Below are positions 16,277 to 25,491 of a stretch of 64,000 nucleotides of DNA, piece by piece. The notes under the pieces are model-generated. The model ran no database searches. It saw nothing but the letters and a program-made list of their open reading frames with translations, and was not told the origin of the DNA. A program made the translations under genes and the position numbers. The stretch is from positions 342,405 through 406,404 of the forward strand of contig NZ_WVTD01000002.1 in assembly GCF_009856825.1 (NCBI RefSeq), in the 5' to 3' direction. This DNA is from Novosphingobium silvae. Its GTDB lineage: Bacteria; Pseudomonadota; Alphaproteobacteria; Sphingomonadales; Sphingomonadaceae. Numbering within the stretch: position 1 is the first letter of the stretch; the number at the start of each line of letters is the position of its first letter.

Positions 16277-16459
16277 TCAGCGGGCCTTTTTCAAGCGGCG
16301 GGTTTCGCCGAACTTCACGGCCACCCATCTGCGCGCGAAACTGTCCCGCACGATGTAACGGGTGCAGGACGTGCACTCGCGGACGTAGACACTACCATTC
16401 CATCGATCGCTGCCCTTGCGAGGTTGATGGCGGTTCAGCAGGCACAATATTTTTCGCAT
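16277..16459 (-). CDS. Small CxxC protein
   Basis: 60 residues, MRKILCLLNRHQPRK... with a central CTSC pair and basic C-terminus. Short proteins beginning with a similar L-L-x-R-H-x-P segment plus a zinc-ribbon-like Cys pair are common near prophages in sphingomonads. Only one Cys pair is present, so metal binding is unsure. No Shine-Dalgarno site precedes the ATG, although the upstream stretch is AT-rich as a promoter would be. Confidence 0.4.
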   Translation of the reverse strand: MRKILCLLNRHQPRKGSDRWNGSVYVRECTSCTRYIVRDSFARRWVAVKFGETRRLKKAR

Positions 16460-16699
16460 AATCAGACAGTAAGAGTACAGTTGAGGGGGATCATGCCCTA
16501 GCCTTCAACAAGGCTGGCGGGCAAGTCCTCCGTTCCGGAAACGGAACATCTCGGAAGCAGGTGCGGAAGGCGCACCTCTCATCCCCGCTTCATGACTGGA
16601 ATTACGCGTGCCTTGATCCAGATCAATTGCACTCAGCTGCAATCGGTTGTAACGGCCGCGCCAGACTCCGCCCAGCCTTACCAGAGACGATCGTCGATC

Positions 16700-16981
16700 A
16701 TGCGCGAACGCATCAAAGCCCTCGAAGACGCCATCCTGCACCTGGAGGGGGCGCATTACGCGCTTCACGACATCGTGGCGCGGATCCTTGCAAAGGCTCC
16801 GGCCGAAGAGGTTGAAACGATCGCTACGAGCCTTGCCGATCAGGTATCGGTGCATGCCGAGAAGATCGGTGCCATCCGCCTCGCCGGCTATACCGAGGAA
16901 GTGCGCTCGGTTGCAGAGGAAGCGAAGCACAACCGCGCTGCCGGGCGTGAGCTTGTTGCCCGGATGGCCCGCGGCCGCTGA
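16700..16981 (+). CDS. Hypothetical helical protein
   Basis: About 93 residues from ATG 16700, rich in Ala, Glu and Arg with heptad-like spacing (MRERIKALEDAILHLEGAHY...), suggesting a coiled coil. Frame 16592-16981 is longer, but the upstream part looks non-coding. It may belong to the prophage end or be a small chromosomal gene. No ribosome binding site of note and no family recognised. Confidence 0.5.
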   Translation: MRERIKALEDAILHLEGAHYALHDIVARILAKAPAEEVETIATSLADQVSVHAEKIGAIRLAGYTEEVRSVAEEAKHNRAAGRELVARMARGR

Positions 16982-17140
16982 GCCGCCGCTCCCGCACCCT
17001 TGCGCGGTGTGCCTGTACGGTGTGCTTGTGCCGCCGCTTGTGTTCGACTATGCCTGCGCGCTCCCGCGAAGGAGTACGCGCCATGGACATCTTCCTGACT
17101 GCAAAGCCGCCCCGCCTTGCCGCCAGCGAAAGCCACGTTC

Positions 17141-18730
17141 ATGCCTGCCACGCCTCCTGCGTTTTCGATCTCCCTTTCCCATCTCACATGGTCTGCGCCT
17201 GACGGCCAGCGCGTCGTCGATGATCTCACGCTCGATTTCGGGCGGGAGCGAACAGGGCTCGTAGGGCGCAACGGCGTCGGCAAGTCCACGCTCCTGAAGC
17301 TTGTCGCCGGACAGCTGATCCCTGCCAAAGGCACCGTGACAGTGCATGGCTCCATCGCTGCGATGCGCCAGATCGTGCAGATCGAACCCGGCGAGACCCT
17401 GGCCGACCTGCTCGGCGTGGCCGGCGACCTTGCCCTTCTGCGCCGGGCCGAGGCGGGAACCGCTACGCTCGACGAGCTTGATGCCGCAGACTGGTCGCTG
17501 GGCGCCCGGGTCGAGGAAGCGTTGGCGCAGATGGGGCTGGCAGCGCCGCCCGAGACGCCGCTTGCTCATCTTTCTGGCGGGCAACGCACGCGCGCCGCAC
17601 TCGCGGGAATGCTGCTGGCGCGCCCCGACTTCATGCTGCTGGACGAGCCCACCAACGACCTCGACCGCGATGGACGGCGGGCCGTCATCCAGATGCTGCG
17701 GGGATGGCGTGCCGGCGCCGTCGTCGTCAGCCATGACCGCGAACTGCTGGAGGAGATGGACGCGATCGTCGAATTGACCAAGCTTGGCGCGGCGCGGTTC
17801 GGCGGCAACTGGAGCCACTACCGCGAGCGCAAGGCAATCGAGCTGGCCGGGGCCCGGCACGATCTCGCCGTTGCCGAACGCGCGCGCAGCGAAGCGGCTC
17901 GCAAGGCACAGGTCACGGCCGAGCGACAGCAGCGCAGAGACGCTGCGGGAAGCCGCAATGCCGCACGCGGCGGCATGCCCCGCATCCTCATGGGCGCGCG
18001 GCGAGAGCGGGCCCAGAACAGCGGCGCAGGCAATGTGCGGCTCGCCGAGAGGCAGCGCGGCGAAGTCGACCGTGCCGTGGAACAGGCCCGCGAACGGATC
18101 GAGCGGACGCCGCCGCTGGCCATTGCGGTTGCCTCCACCGGCCTCGCTCCCTCGCAGAGGCTACTGACGCTGGAGCACGTGACCGCAGGATACGGGGGCG
18201 CGCCCGTGCTTCGCGACGTCTCGCTGACGATGGTCGGGCCCGAACGGGTCGCCATCATTGGCGCGAATGGATCGGGCAAGTCCACGCTGCTGCGCGTCGT
18301 CGCCGGCGAACTGGCACCGCTGGCGGGACGTGCCACGCGGCATGTGGCCTTTGCGATGCTGGACCAGCGCGTGAGCCTGCTCGACCGGGCGGCGACGCTG
18401 GCGGAGAACTTCGGGCGGATCAATCCCGGCGTGAGCGGCAATGCCTGCCGCGCCGCACTCGCGCGCTTCGGCTTTCGCGCGGGTGGCGGGGACCGGCTGG
18501 CCGCGACGCTGAGCGGCGGGCAAATGCTGCGAGCGGCGCTCGCCTGCGCGCTCGGCAATCCGGCACCGCCCCCGCTGCTGATCCTCGACGAGCCGACGAA
18601 CCACCTCGACATCGACACCGTCGCGGCTCTCGAAGCAGCGCTTGCCGCTTATGACGGAGGACTGCTGGTGGTGAGCCACGACGCCCGGTTCCTTCAGAAC
18701 ATCGGCGTGACGCGCGAGATCGCGCTGTAG
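17141..18730 (+). CDS. ABC-F family ATPase
   Basis: 529 residues with two ATP-binding cassettes and no TM segments, the mark of ABC-F proteins that act on the ribosome. Cassette 1 has Walker A GRNGVGKST (about 37-45), signature LSGGQ and Walker B FMLLDEPTNDLD. Cassette 2 has GANGSGKST, LSGGQ and LLILDEPTNHLD. The Arg/Ala-rich linker between them lies at about 230-330. Some ABC-F proteins protect against antibiotics, others tune translation; subtype cannot be decided here. ATG 17141 is chosen as the first start giving the usual short N-terminus. A hairpin follows at 18752. Confidence 0.9.
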   Translation: MPATPPAFSISLSHLTWSAPDGQRVVDDLTLDFGRERTGLVGRNGVGKSTLLKLVAGQLIPAKGTVTVHGSIAAMRQIVQIEPGETLADLLGVAGDLALLRRAEAGTATLDELDAADWSLGARVEEALAQMGLAAPPETPLAHLSGGQRTRAALAGMLLARPDFMLLDEPTNDLDRDGRRAVIQMLRGWRAGAVVVSHDRELLEEMDAIVELTKLGAARFGGNWSHYRERKAIELAGARHDLAVAERARSEAARKAQVTAERQQRRDAAGSRNAARGGMPRILMGARRERAQNSGAGNVRLAERQRGEVDRAVEQARERIERTPPLAIAVASTGLAPSQRLLTLEHVTAGYGGAPVLRDVSLTMVGPERVAIIGANGSGKSTLLRVVAGELAPLAGRATRHVAFAMLDQRVSLLDRAATLAENFGRINPGVSGNACRAALARFGFRAGGGDRLAATLSGGQMLRAALACALGNPAPPPLLILDEPTNHLDIDTVAALEAALAAYDGGLLVVSHDARFLQNIGVTREIAL

Positions 18731-18751
18731 CGGCTGGATCGGCAGGCAGCG

Positions 18752-18785
18752 GGGCGGGCGCCGGCTCTCTCGCCGTCGCCCGCCC
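18752..18785. terminator. Bidirectional terminator between convergent genes
   Basis: A perfect 9-bp inverted repeat (GGGCGGGCG / CGCCCGCCC) with a 16-base loop that can itself pair as GCCGGC-like inner stem. It sits between the ABC-F gene and the oppositely directed M3 peptidase. Confidence 0.6.
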
Positions 18786-18799
18786 TCACCTTCCCCTCT

Positions 18800-20959
18800 T
18801 TACTTCTTCGCGGCGAGACCGCGCGCTTCCAGCATCGGCTGAACCTGCGGGTCATGGCCGGTGAAGTCGCGATAGAGCTCGCCGAAGTCCTTCGTGTGGC
18901 CCTGGCCCAGGAACGACTTGCGGATGTGATCGCCGTTGGCGCGGGTCATGCCGCCGTTCTTTTCCACCCAAGCCCAGCCATCGTGCGCCAGCATCTCGGT
19001 CCAGATGTACGAGTAGTAGCCCGAGGCGTAACCGTTGTCCCAGATATGCCGGAAGTACGGGGTCTTGTAGCGCGGCGGGATCAGGTCGGTGTTGAGCCCG
19101 GTCGCGGCCAGCGCCTTGGCCTCGAACGCCATGGGCGGCTGTGCCGCTTCCTCGGGCGAGAGCTGGTGCCACTGGATGTCCATCATCGCGGCCGAAAGCG
19201 TCTCGCCAAGGCCAAGGCCCTGGTTGAAGGTGGACGCCGCCTTGATCTTGCCGACGAGCGCCTCGGGGATCACCTGCCCGGTTTCGTGGTGCTTGGCATA
19301 ATTGTTCAGCACCGCCGGAATGGTGGCGAAGTTCTCGTTGAACTGGCTGGGGAACTCCACGAAGTCGCGCGCGGTATTGGTGCCCGACAGCGAGGGGTAC
19401 TTCTGGCTCGCGAAGAACCCGTGCAGCGCATGGCCGAATTCATGGAACATCGTCTCCACGTCGTCATAGCTGGCAAGCGCCGGCTGGCCTTCCGCAGGCG
19501 GCGCGATGTTGAGCGTGTTGGAGATGACCGGCTTCTCGCCCAGCAGGTACGACTGCTCGACGAAGTTGTTCATCCACGCGCCGCCCCGCTTGTTGGACCG
19601 GGCGAAGGGATCGAAATAGAAGATCGCCAGTTCGCTGCCGTCGGCATCGCGCACTTCATAGGCGCGCATCGTCGGATGATAGACCGGCAGGTCCGTCCGT
19701 CGCTTGAAGGTCAGGCCATAGGTCTTGTTGGCAGCGAAGAACACGCCGTCTTCCAGAACGCGCCACACCTCGAAGTACGGCTTGATCTGGTTCTCGTCGA
19801 GATCGAACCGGGCCTTGCGGACCTTTTCGGCATAGTAGCCATAATCCCAAGGCTCGAGCGTGATGTTCTGCCCTTCGGCCTTCGCGGCGTCCTGCAGCAT
19901 CTTCGCCTCGCGGTCCTGCGTGGCGCGAAGAGCCGGTACGAAGCCCTTCATGAACTCCATGGCCTGTGCAGGCGTCTTCACCATGCGATCGTACATCTGG
20001 TAGGTCGCAAAGTCGGGCTTGCCCATGAGCCTTGCCTTCTTCGCGCGCAGCGTCGCCATCTGGGTGACCATCGCCGTGGTATCGTAGGCGTCGCCGCCCG
20101 ACGTACGGTTGACGCTCGCGTCCCAGAGCTTCTTGCGCGAGGCCCGGTTGGTCAGGCTGGTGAGCGCGGCCTGCTGCGTGGTGTTGCCCAGCGCCAGCAT
20201 GTACTTGCCCGGATGGCCCTTGTCGCTCGCGAGCTTGGCGGCGGCGGCGATCTCTCCGGCGGAAAGGCCGTCCAGCTCGGCAGCGGTGTCGAACAGCGGG
20301 GCCTTCGCGGCGGTGGCCGTGGTCAGCTTCTGCGAGAACGCGGTCTCGAGCTTGGCGATCTCGAGGTTCAGTGCCTTGAGTTCGCCCTTCTGCGCGGCCG
20401 AAAGCAGCGCGCCGCGGTGGACGAACTTGTCGTACGTGGTCGCCAGCAGCATGGCGTCCTCGCCGGTGAGCGCCTTGCCGGCCGGGCTGTCGTGAACCGC
20501 CTTCACGCGCGCGAACAGCGCCTCATCCAGATAGATGTCGTCGTTGAGCGCGCTTACCTGCGGGCTGATCGCGGTGTCGATCGCGTCCAGCGCATCGCTG
20601 GTGTTGGCCGAAGTCAGTTGGCCGAAGACGGCGTAGACCCGGTCGAAAAGCGTGCCCGCGCGCTCCATCGCAACGATCGTGTTCTCGAACGTGGGGGCGG
20701 AGCGGACGACCGTGATGGCGCGGATCTCGCGGCGCTTGGCGGCGATGCCCGCCTCGAGCGCGGGCTGCCAGTCGGCGTCCTTGTAGAGGCGGAAGTCCGG
20801 AGCGTGGAGCGGCAGCGTGCTGGGCTGCGCGAAGGGGCCGGTATACTCGGCCGCCGCAGCGGGACGCGTGGTCTGGGCATGCGCGGTCATGGGAATACCT
20901 CCAAGCAGGCCGGCGCCAAGAACGAGAGGGGCGGCGGCGGCCATGAGCCGGTTCTTCAT
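18800..20959 (-). CDS. M3 family zinc metallopeptidase (peptidyl-dipeptidase Dcp-like)
   Basis: 719 residues. A signal peptide (about 1-29, ending TAHAQ) directs it to the periplasm. The zinc site is the HEFGHALH motif (HExxH) in the C-terminal third, with the downstream glutamate region LGLGETLSAAMMDIQW. Length and the C-terminal YASGYYSYIWTEMLA segment match M3 peptidases of the Dcp/oligopeptidase group, which trim small peptides. It is a single gene facing the ABC-F gene. The exact specificity, dipeptidyl or oligopeptidase, is uncertain. Confidence 0.92.
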   Translation of the reverse strand: MKNRLMAAAAPLVLGAGLLGGIPMTAHAQTTRPAAAAEYTGPFAQPSTLPLHAPDFRLYKDADWQPALEAGIAAKRREIRAITVVRSAPTFENTIVAMERAGTLFDRVYAVFGQLTSANTSDALDAIDTAISPQVSALNDDIYLDEALFARVKAVHDSPAGKALTGEDAMLLATTYDKFVHRGALLSAAQKGELKALNLEIAKLETAFSQKLTTATAAKAPLFDTAAELDGLSAGEIAAAAKLASDKGHPGKYMLALGNTTQQAALTSLTNRASRKKLWDASVNRTSGGDAYDTTAMVTQMATLRAKKARLMGKPDFATYQMYDRMVKTPAQAMEFMKGFVPALRATQDREAKMLQDAAKAEGQNITLEPWDYGYYAEKVRKARFDLDENQIKPYFEVWRVLEDGVFFAANKTYGLTFKRRTDLPVYHPTMRAYEVRDADGSELAIFYFDPFARSNKRGGAWMNNFVEQSYLLGEKPVISNTLNIAPPAEGQPALASYDDVETMFHEFGHALHGFFASQKYPSLSGTNTARDFVEFPSQFNENFATIPAVLNNYAKHHETGQVIPEALVGKIKAASTFNQGLGLGETLSAAMMDIQWHQLSPEEAAQPPMAFEAKALAATGLNTDLIPPRYKTPYFRHIWDNGYASGYYSYIWTEMLAHDGWAWVEKNGGMTRANGDHIRKSFLGQGHTKDFGELYRDFTGHDPQVQPMLEARGLAAKK

Positions 20960-21207
20960 CTGGCTTTTCTCCTGGCTTCGGCAGCGGAGGAAATGCCCTG
21001 GCGGAAAGTGTACCGCTTCCCGGGCGCGCTGCCGAAATGTCGATGCTCAGGCTTGAAGCGCAGAAGGTTCGCGGGCGCAAGCACTCGAAAGCACCGAAAC
21101 TGCAGCGTTGCGCAAAAACCGGACAGCGTGTTCGATCCGCAAACGAAGCAGGCATCGCAGCAGGTGAAAAGTTACCGGTAGAAGGGCACCGCTACGGCGC
21201 CCGGCTC

Positions 21208-21408
21208 TCACTTCAAGACGTCGGCCTCATGCCAGACCACTGCCTGCGCCGCCTTCATGCAGTTCTCGGCGGTGTCCCATGCAAGCGAGGGGGAGCCGTA
21301 AAGCCGCCAGCCCTGGGCGAGAGCTTCCGACACCCGCTCGCAGAAGGCGCGATCGTCGGCGCCGGTCAGGAGGCGGTAGATTGGGCGATCTTCCGGAGTC
21401 TGGTACAT
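21208..21408 (-). CDS. DUF1737 protein
   Basis: 66 residues in a compact domain: YRLLTGADD near the start, then FCERVSEALAQGWRLYGSPSLAWD and a C-terminal AQAVVWHE. This G-W-x-L-x-G-x-P pattern defines DUF1737, a short cytoplasmic family of unknown function. It stands alone on the - strand downstream of a decayed gene. Confidence 0.8.
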   Translation of the reverse strand: MYQTPEDRPIYRLLTGADDRAFCERVSEALAQGWRLYGSPSLAWDTAENCMKAAQAVVWHEADVLK

Positions 21409-21433
21409 GGTCGTGTCTTTCTGATAGCCGATG

Positions 21434-21729
21434 TCAGATGCCTAGCCACTCCAGCCCTGCTGGCAAGTCCTGCCCGGTGTAATCCACCTGCAGCACCCGC
21501 CGCCGTCGGCCGGGCCGTGCGGCATCGGAGGCGTGCAGGATGGGCGTGTGATAGATCCAGCCGTCACCGGCCTCCGCCAGGCAGGCATGGACCGGAAACC
21601 CCGCTGCCAGTTCCGCCGCCCGCGCGGCAGGAACCCGACCGATCCTGTGTGAACCTGCCGCGATCAGCAAAGGCGCGTTGCAGAAAGACGCTGCGCGCCG
21701 TCGCGGGTCAATTCGAGATCGCCGTTCAC
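21434..21729 (-). pseudogene. Phytanoyl-CoA dioxygenase-like gene with internal deletion
   Basis: The 5' part (GTG 21729) reads VNGDLELTRDGAQRLSAT, a typical start of PhyH-type iron/2-oxoglutarate dioxygenases. After about 20 residues it stops in that frame, and in the next frame the C-terminal PhyH segment follows at once: AAGSHRIG with the iron-binding-type His, then WIYHTPILHASDAAR and LQVDYTGQDLP. The central 150 or so residues, with the first His and Asp of the metal site, are missing. So this is a remnant, not a working enzyme. Confidence 0.65.
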
Positions 21730-22124
21730 CCGGGAAAGCGGTCGAACTCGTGGAGGGCGGCGATGTCCTTCATCCAGCCGATGCGCTCCGCCACCTGGAT
21801 GTGCGCCTGGGGCGGCAAGGCATCGGGATCGTCGAGCGTTGCGACCTGTATGTCGACAAGCCCGGGCAGGTAGGCCTCGTTCACGTAGTAGAGCCCGGAG
21901 CCGCATGCCGGGCAGAAGTGCCGCATGGCCGCCCCGCTCGAATTGTAGACGGACGGCGTGCCCGCGGTGACCGCGAATTCAGGCGTCGTGTAGGCCGCCC
22001 AGGCCACCATCGGCGCACCGGAGGACTTGCGGCAATCCGCGCAGTGGCAAAGGGCCACATGCTCCGGCTCACCCTCTATCCGGTAGCGCACCGCGCCGCA
22101 CTGGCATCCACCCTCAAGCGTCAT
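21726..22124 (-). CDS. GFA-family (CENP-V/Gfa type) zinc protein
   Basis: 132 residues from ATG 22124, which has an AAGGAG site eight bases upstream. Cysteine motifs fit the GFA fold: GGCQCGAVRY (CxC), CHCADCR (CxCxxC) and CPACGSGL. These bind zinc; named members activate formaldehyde with glutathione, but most paralogues have unknown substrates. The 3' end overlaps the dioxygenase remnant by four bases, suggesting an old operon. Confidence 0.88.
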   Translation of the reverse strand: MTLEGGCQCGAVRYRIEGEPEHVALCHCADCRKSSGAPMVAWAAYTTPEFAVTAGTPSVYNSSGAAMRHFCPACGSGLYYVNEAYLPGLVDIQVATLDDPDALPPQAHIQVAERIGWMKDIAALHEFDRFPG

Positions 22125-22195
22125 CGCGAATCTCCTTCGCGGGAAAGCTACGCGATTTGCAGGAACATTCAAGGAACGAAATTGCTTCGGCGCAG

Positions 22196-22226
22196 GCCGG
22201 GACGACGCACGCGGCATCGTCCCGGC
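22196..22226 (-). terminator. Terminator after hslU
   Basis: A perfect 10-bp inverted repeat (GCCGGGACGA / TCGTCCCGGC) with an 11-base loop begins eight bases past the hslU stop. No long T run follows, so it may be a weak intrinsic terminator. Confidence 0.55.
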
Positions 22227-22233
22227 CCGCGCT

Positions 22234-23532
22234 TCACAGGATGTACTTCGACAGGTCGGAATTGCCCGCCAGCCCGTCGAGCTTCTCGCGAACGTAGCTC
22301 TCGTCGATGGTGACGGTCTCGCCCTTGCGGTCCTCGGCCTCGAAGCTCAGTTCCTCGAGCAGCTTTTCCATGACGGTCTGCAGGCGGCGGGCGCCGATGT
22401 TCTCGACGCTTTCGTTCACCTGAGCCGCGATACGGGCGACTTCCCCGATCGCGCCCTGAGTAACTTCGACGGTCACTTCCTCGGTGCCGAGCAACGCCTT
22501 GTACTGAGCGATCAGGTTGGCGCGAGTTTCCGAAAGGATGCGCACGAAATCCTCTTCCGTCAGCGCCTTCAGCTCGACGCGGATCGGGAGGCGCCCCTGA
22601 AGTTCGGGCAGCATGTCGCTCGGCTTGGCGACGTGGAAGGCGCCGCTGGCGATGAACAGGACATGGTCCGTCTTCATCGGGCCGTACTTGGTCGCAACGG
22701 TCGTGCCCTCGATCAGCGGCAGCAGGTCGCGCTGAACGCCTTCACGGCTGACAGAGCCGCCGCGCACGTCGGAAACGGCGATCTTGTCGATCTCGTCGAG
22801 GAAGACGATCCCGTTGGATTCGGCGTTGACCAGCGCGACGCGGGCGACATCGTCCTGGTCGAGCCGCTTTTCCGATTCCTCGTCGACCAGCTTGTCCCAG
22901 GCGTCGGGCACTTTCATCTTCCGGCGCTTCATGCGGCTGCCGCCAAGCTTGCCCATGATGTCGCCAAGGTTGATCATGCCGACCGAGCCGCCCATGCCGG
23001 GGATTTCCATCGGGCCGGCAGGGCTGTCCTCCACCTCGATCTCGACTTCGGTGTCGTTCATGGCGTTTTCGGTGATGCGCTGGTGGAAGGCCGCCCGCGT
23101 GGCTTCGGACGCCCCCTCGCCCACCAGGGCATTGAGCAGGCGGTCCATCGCCGCCTTGCTCGCCGCCTCGCGCACCGACTCGCGGCGGCGCTCCTTCTCG
23201 ATCCGGATGGCTTCCTCGACGAGATCGCGCGCGATCTGCTCCACATCGCGGCCGACGTATCCGACTTCGGTGAACTTGGTCGCCTCCACCTTCACGAAAG
23301 GCGCGTCGGCGAGCTTTGCCAGGCGGCGGCTGATCTCGGTCTTGCCGCAGCCCGTCGGGCCGATCATGAGGATGTTCTTGGGCGTCACCTCGTCGCGCAG
23401 GTCGGCGGAAAGGCGCTGGCGGCGCCACCGGTTGCGCAGCGCGACGGCGACGGCCTTCTTGGCCTCGGCCTGTCCGATGATGTGCGCATCGAGCGCCGCG
23501 ACGATCGCCTTGGGCGTCAGGTTGTCGTTCAT
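22234..23532 (-). CDS. hslU: ATP-dependent protease ATPase subunit HslU
   Basis: 432 residues, the usual HslU length. It is an AAA+ unfoldase that feeds proteins to HslV. Walker [10 protein letters not shown] (about 61-69) and Walker [11 protein letters not shown] are present, and the I-domain insertion lies between them (about 110-240). The C-terminal sensor region has [13 protein letters not shown] and the tail LSKYIL, whose last residues insert into HslV pockets. It lies 14 bases downstream of hslV on the same strand, forming a two-gene operon. Confidence 0.98.
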   Translation of the reverse strand: MNDNLTPKAIVAALDAHIIGQAEAKKAVAVALRNRWRRQRLSADLRDEVTPKNILMIGPTGCGKTEISRRLAKLADAPFVKVEATKFTEVGYVGRDVEQIARDLVEEAIRIEKERRRESVREAASKAAMDRLLNALVGEGASEATRAAFHQRITENAMNDTEVEIEVEDSPAGPMEIPGMGGSVGMINLGDIMGKLGGSRMKRRKMKVPDAWDKLVDEESEKRLDQDDVARVALVNAESNGIVFLDEIDKIAVSDVRGGSVSREGVQRDLLPLIEGTTVATKYGPMKTDHVLFIASGAFHVAKPSDMLPELQGRLPIRVELKALTEEDFVRILSETRANLIAQYKALLGTEEVTVEVTQGAIGEVARIAAQVNESVENIGARRLQTVMEKLLEELSFEAEDRKGETVTIDESYVREKLDGLAGNSDLSKYIL

Positions 23533-23546
23533 GTGTGGGTTCCCGC

Positions 23547-24107
23547 TCAGACGGTCTCGACCGTCACGCGGTCGTTGGTGAAGACGCAGATGTCGGCGGC
23601 GACCTGCATGGCCTTGCGCGCGATCACCTCGGCGTCGTCCTCGTAGGCATCGAGAGCGCGGGCGGCTGCCAGCGCGTAGTTCCCGCCCGAGCCGATCGAG
23701 GTAATGCCGCCTTCGGGTTCGAGGACGTCGCCATTGCCGGTAAGCACCAGGAGCGTATCGGCGTCAGCGACGATCATCAGCGCTTCGAGATTGCGCAGGT
23801 ACTTGTCGGTCCGCCAGTCCTTGGCAAGTTCGACGGCGGCGCGCATCAACTGGCCGCGATACTGCTCCAGCTTGCGTTCCAGCCGCTCGAAAAGAGTGAA
23901 AGCGTCCGCCGTCGCGCCGGCGAAACCGGCAATGACCTTGCCCCCTTCCCCGATGCGCCGAACCTTGCGGGCGTTCGGCTTCATGACCGTGTTGCCCATG
24001 GAAACCTGACCGTCACCCGCGATGACGGTCTTGCCGCCTTTCTTCACGCCGATGATGGTCGTCCCGTGCCACTCGATGAGGCCGTGGCTCGCCCCGTTGC
24101 TGTTCAT
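23547..24107 (-). CDS. hslV: ATP-dependent protease catalytic subunit HslV
   Basis: 186 residues from ATG 24107. It is a proteasome-like threonine protease that forms a double hexamer under HslU. The nucleophile should be Thr16, in WHGTTIIGV, so 15 residues must be removed, more than the single Met seen in enterobacteria but common in alphaproteobacteria. Conserved GDGQVSMG and Lys of RKVRRI (Lys33-type position) follow, and [14 protein letters not shown] lies near the C-terminus. Longer in-frame starts upstream read through non-coding-like sequence and are rejected. Confidence 0.97.
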   Translation of the reverse strand: MNSNGASHGLIEWHGTTIIGVKKGGKTVIAGDGQVSMGNTVMKPNARKVRRIGEGGKVIAGFAGATADAFTLFERLERKLEQYRGQLMRAAVELAKDWRTDKYLRNLEALMIVADADTLLVLTGNGDVLEPEGGITSIGSGGNYALAAARALDAYEDDAEVIARKAMQVAADICVFTNDRVTVETV

Positions 24108-24189
24108 GGCCGCGGATATATGCCCGCCGCCGCAAGGTTCAAGAAGCGCCCGAGCCGTGCCCGCGCGCTTCCTACCCGTATCAGCCGGA

Positions 24190-24708
24190 TCAGCTGCCGT
24201 TCGGCCCCGGACCCTGCGGGGCGGAGCCCATGCCGCCGGCGCCCACCGCGCCGATGTTGCCGAACAGATCCTCGAGCAGGCCGCGCTCGCGCCCAAGGGT
24301 GGGCGTGGTGTGGCCATCGGGATCGATGCGCGCCACCTGCTCCATCCCGCGCTTGTCGACGCCGACGACGTTGCCGGCCTGATCGAAGCGCACGCGCAGC
24401 AGCGTCTGCTCGGCCGTGCGCGGCTTGCGGAAGGGCGGAGCCTTCACGGTCTGCGACAGATAGTACCAGTCCTTCTGGCCGAACTGGCTTTCGAACGTCG
24501 GGCGGCCGAGGGTCTTTTCCACCGACTGGCGGTTGTCGATCCCGGGCTGGACCGAGTCGACGAGCGACTGGTCGGCAAGGTAGCCGCGGTGGTCACGAAT
24601 GGAAGAGCAGCCCCCGGCAAGACCTGCCAGCGCCAGGACAGCGCCTCCGACGACGATCCTCGCCATGGCGATCCTGGCTGACCCGGTCTTCAGACCCACC
24701 TTGCGCAT
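24190..24708 (-). CDS. bamE: Outer membrane assembly lipoprotein BamE (SmpA/OmlA)
   Basis: 172 residues. A signal peptide ends in lipobox LAGGC, giving a lipid-anchored Cys. The SmpA/OmlA domain follows, with the helix-turn [20 protein letters not shown] and strand [10 protein letters not shown]. It would be part of the BAM complex that inserts beta-barrel proteins. A Gly/Pro-rich C-terminal extension ([16 protein letters not shown]) is longer than in E. coli BamE and typical of this order. The gene is divergent from the bc1 chaperone gene. Most likely start is GTG/ATG 24708; a later start MARIVVGG would still keep the signal peptide. Confidence 0.9.
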   Translation of the reverse strand: MRKVGLKTGSARIAMARIVVGGAVLALAGLAGGCSSIRDHRGYLADQSLVDSVQPGIDNRQSVEKTLGRPTFESQFGQKDWYYLSQTVKAPPFRKPRTAEQTLLRVRFDQAGNVVGVDKRGMEQVARIDPDGHTTPTLGRERGLLEDLFGNIGAVGAGGMGSAPQGPGPNGS

Positions 24709-24915
24709 TGAAACACTCCAAAACCCTGGTGACCCGCAGGCGGACTGGCGTTCGCGCAGCCGCCGGGGTCGATATCGCCTTTGGCCTTAAGGCCCCGGAT
24801 GCCGCCGTGCAATGGTCGTTGTGCGCCAGCACGCCGGGCGTTGCGGCGTGCCGCTTGAATTGCGGCTGAACAAGTGCTTGAGCAGGCGTTCCAACGAAAG
24901 GCCCTGCGCGTTACC

Positions 24916-25491
24916 GTGTCCCTAATTTCCCGCCTTTTGGGCAAGCGCCCCGATTCCCGCGATGCGGTCCGCCCACTCTGGCACCGGGTGGTCGAAATCG
25001 CGCGCGAAAGGGCCTGGTACGCGGAAGGGGGCGTGGCCGACACCGTGCCCGGCCGGTTCGACGCCGTGACCCTTGTCCTGGCGCTCGTAATGCTGCGGAT
25101 GGAGCGGGACAAGCATGCTCCGGCGGGCGGTGGCAACGGTGGTGACAACGGTGGGGTCAGGGGCGACGACCGCCTGATCGAACCTTCCGTGCGTCTGACC
25201 GAGCTTTTCGTGGACGACATGGACGGTCAGCTTCGCCAGTCGGGTGTTGGCGACCTTGGCGTGGGCAAGCGCATGGGCAGGCTCATGAGCGTGCTTGGCG
25301 GGCGCATTGGCGCCTTTCGCGAAGCGCTTGCCGGCCACGACGACGTCGCTCTCGCCCAGGTCCTCGAACGCAACCTTACCCTCTCGCCAGGCGCGGACAT
25401 GGCCTGGCTCAAGCGCGAGGTGCGCCGGCTTCACGCGGATATCGATTCGCTCTCCTTCGAAGATCTCATGGCGGCAAGGATCAGCCGATGA
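24916..25491 (+). CDS. Ubiquinol-cytochrome c chaperone (CBP3-like)
   Basis: About 191 residues from GTG 24916 (SLISRLLGKRP...); 24874 gives 14 more residues. The conserved core LWHRVVEIARERAWYAEGGVADTVPGRF and LALVMLRME identify the CBP3 family, which helps assemble cytochrome b of the bc1 complex. A Gly/Asp-rich insertion (GGGNGGDNGG) lies in the middle and is probably a surface loop. It overlaps the DUF177 gene by four bases (ATGA), a pairing conserved in sphingomonads. Confidence 0.88.
   Translation: MSLISRLLGKRPDSRDAVRPLWHRVVEIARERAWYAEGGVADTVPGRFDAVTLVLALVMLRMERDKHAPAGGGNGGDNGGVRGDDRLIEPSVRLTELFVDDMDGQLRQSGVGDLGVGKRMGRLMSVLGGRIGAFREALAGHDDVALAQVLERNLTLSPGADMAWLKREVRRLHADIDSLSFEDLMAARISR

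Larger units (their letters stand above)
1..16500 (+). mobile_element. Right part of a siphovirus-type prophage, probably defective
   Basis: Tightly packed, mostly + strand genes with 1 to 4 base overlaps run in the canonical siphovirus order: portal C-terminus, neck, tail completion, tail tube, chaperone, tape measure, tip, fibres, spanins, endolysin, holin. The left end lies outside the window and no integrase or attachment site is visible, so the right boundary is approximate. Capsid and scaffold genes that should follow the portal are absent. The join near base 1005 fuses two unrelated gene fragments, and the right end (15,580 to 15,930) is a second junction between truncated genes. These signs suggest a decaying or domesticated element. 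Confidence 0.85.

Noticed and set aside
15921..16376. A 151-residue - strand frame at the prophage end
   Set aside because: Composition is typical of a chance frame, and it conflicts with the small CxxC gene at 16277-16459 and the start of the DUF5131 remnant.
18854..21181. A 775-residue open frame on the + strand
   Set aside because: Antisense to the M3 peptidase with its complete HExxH motif and signal peptide.
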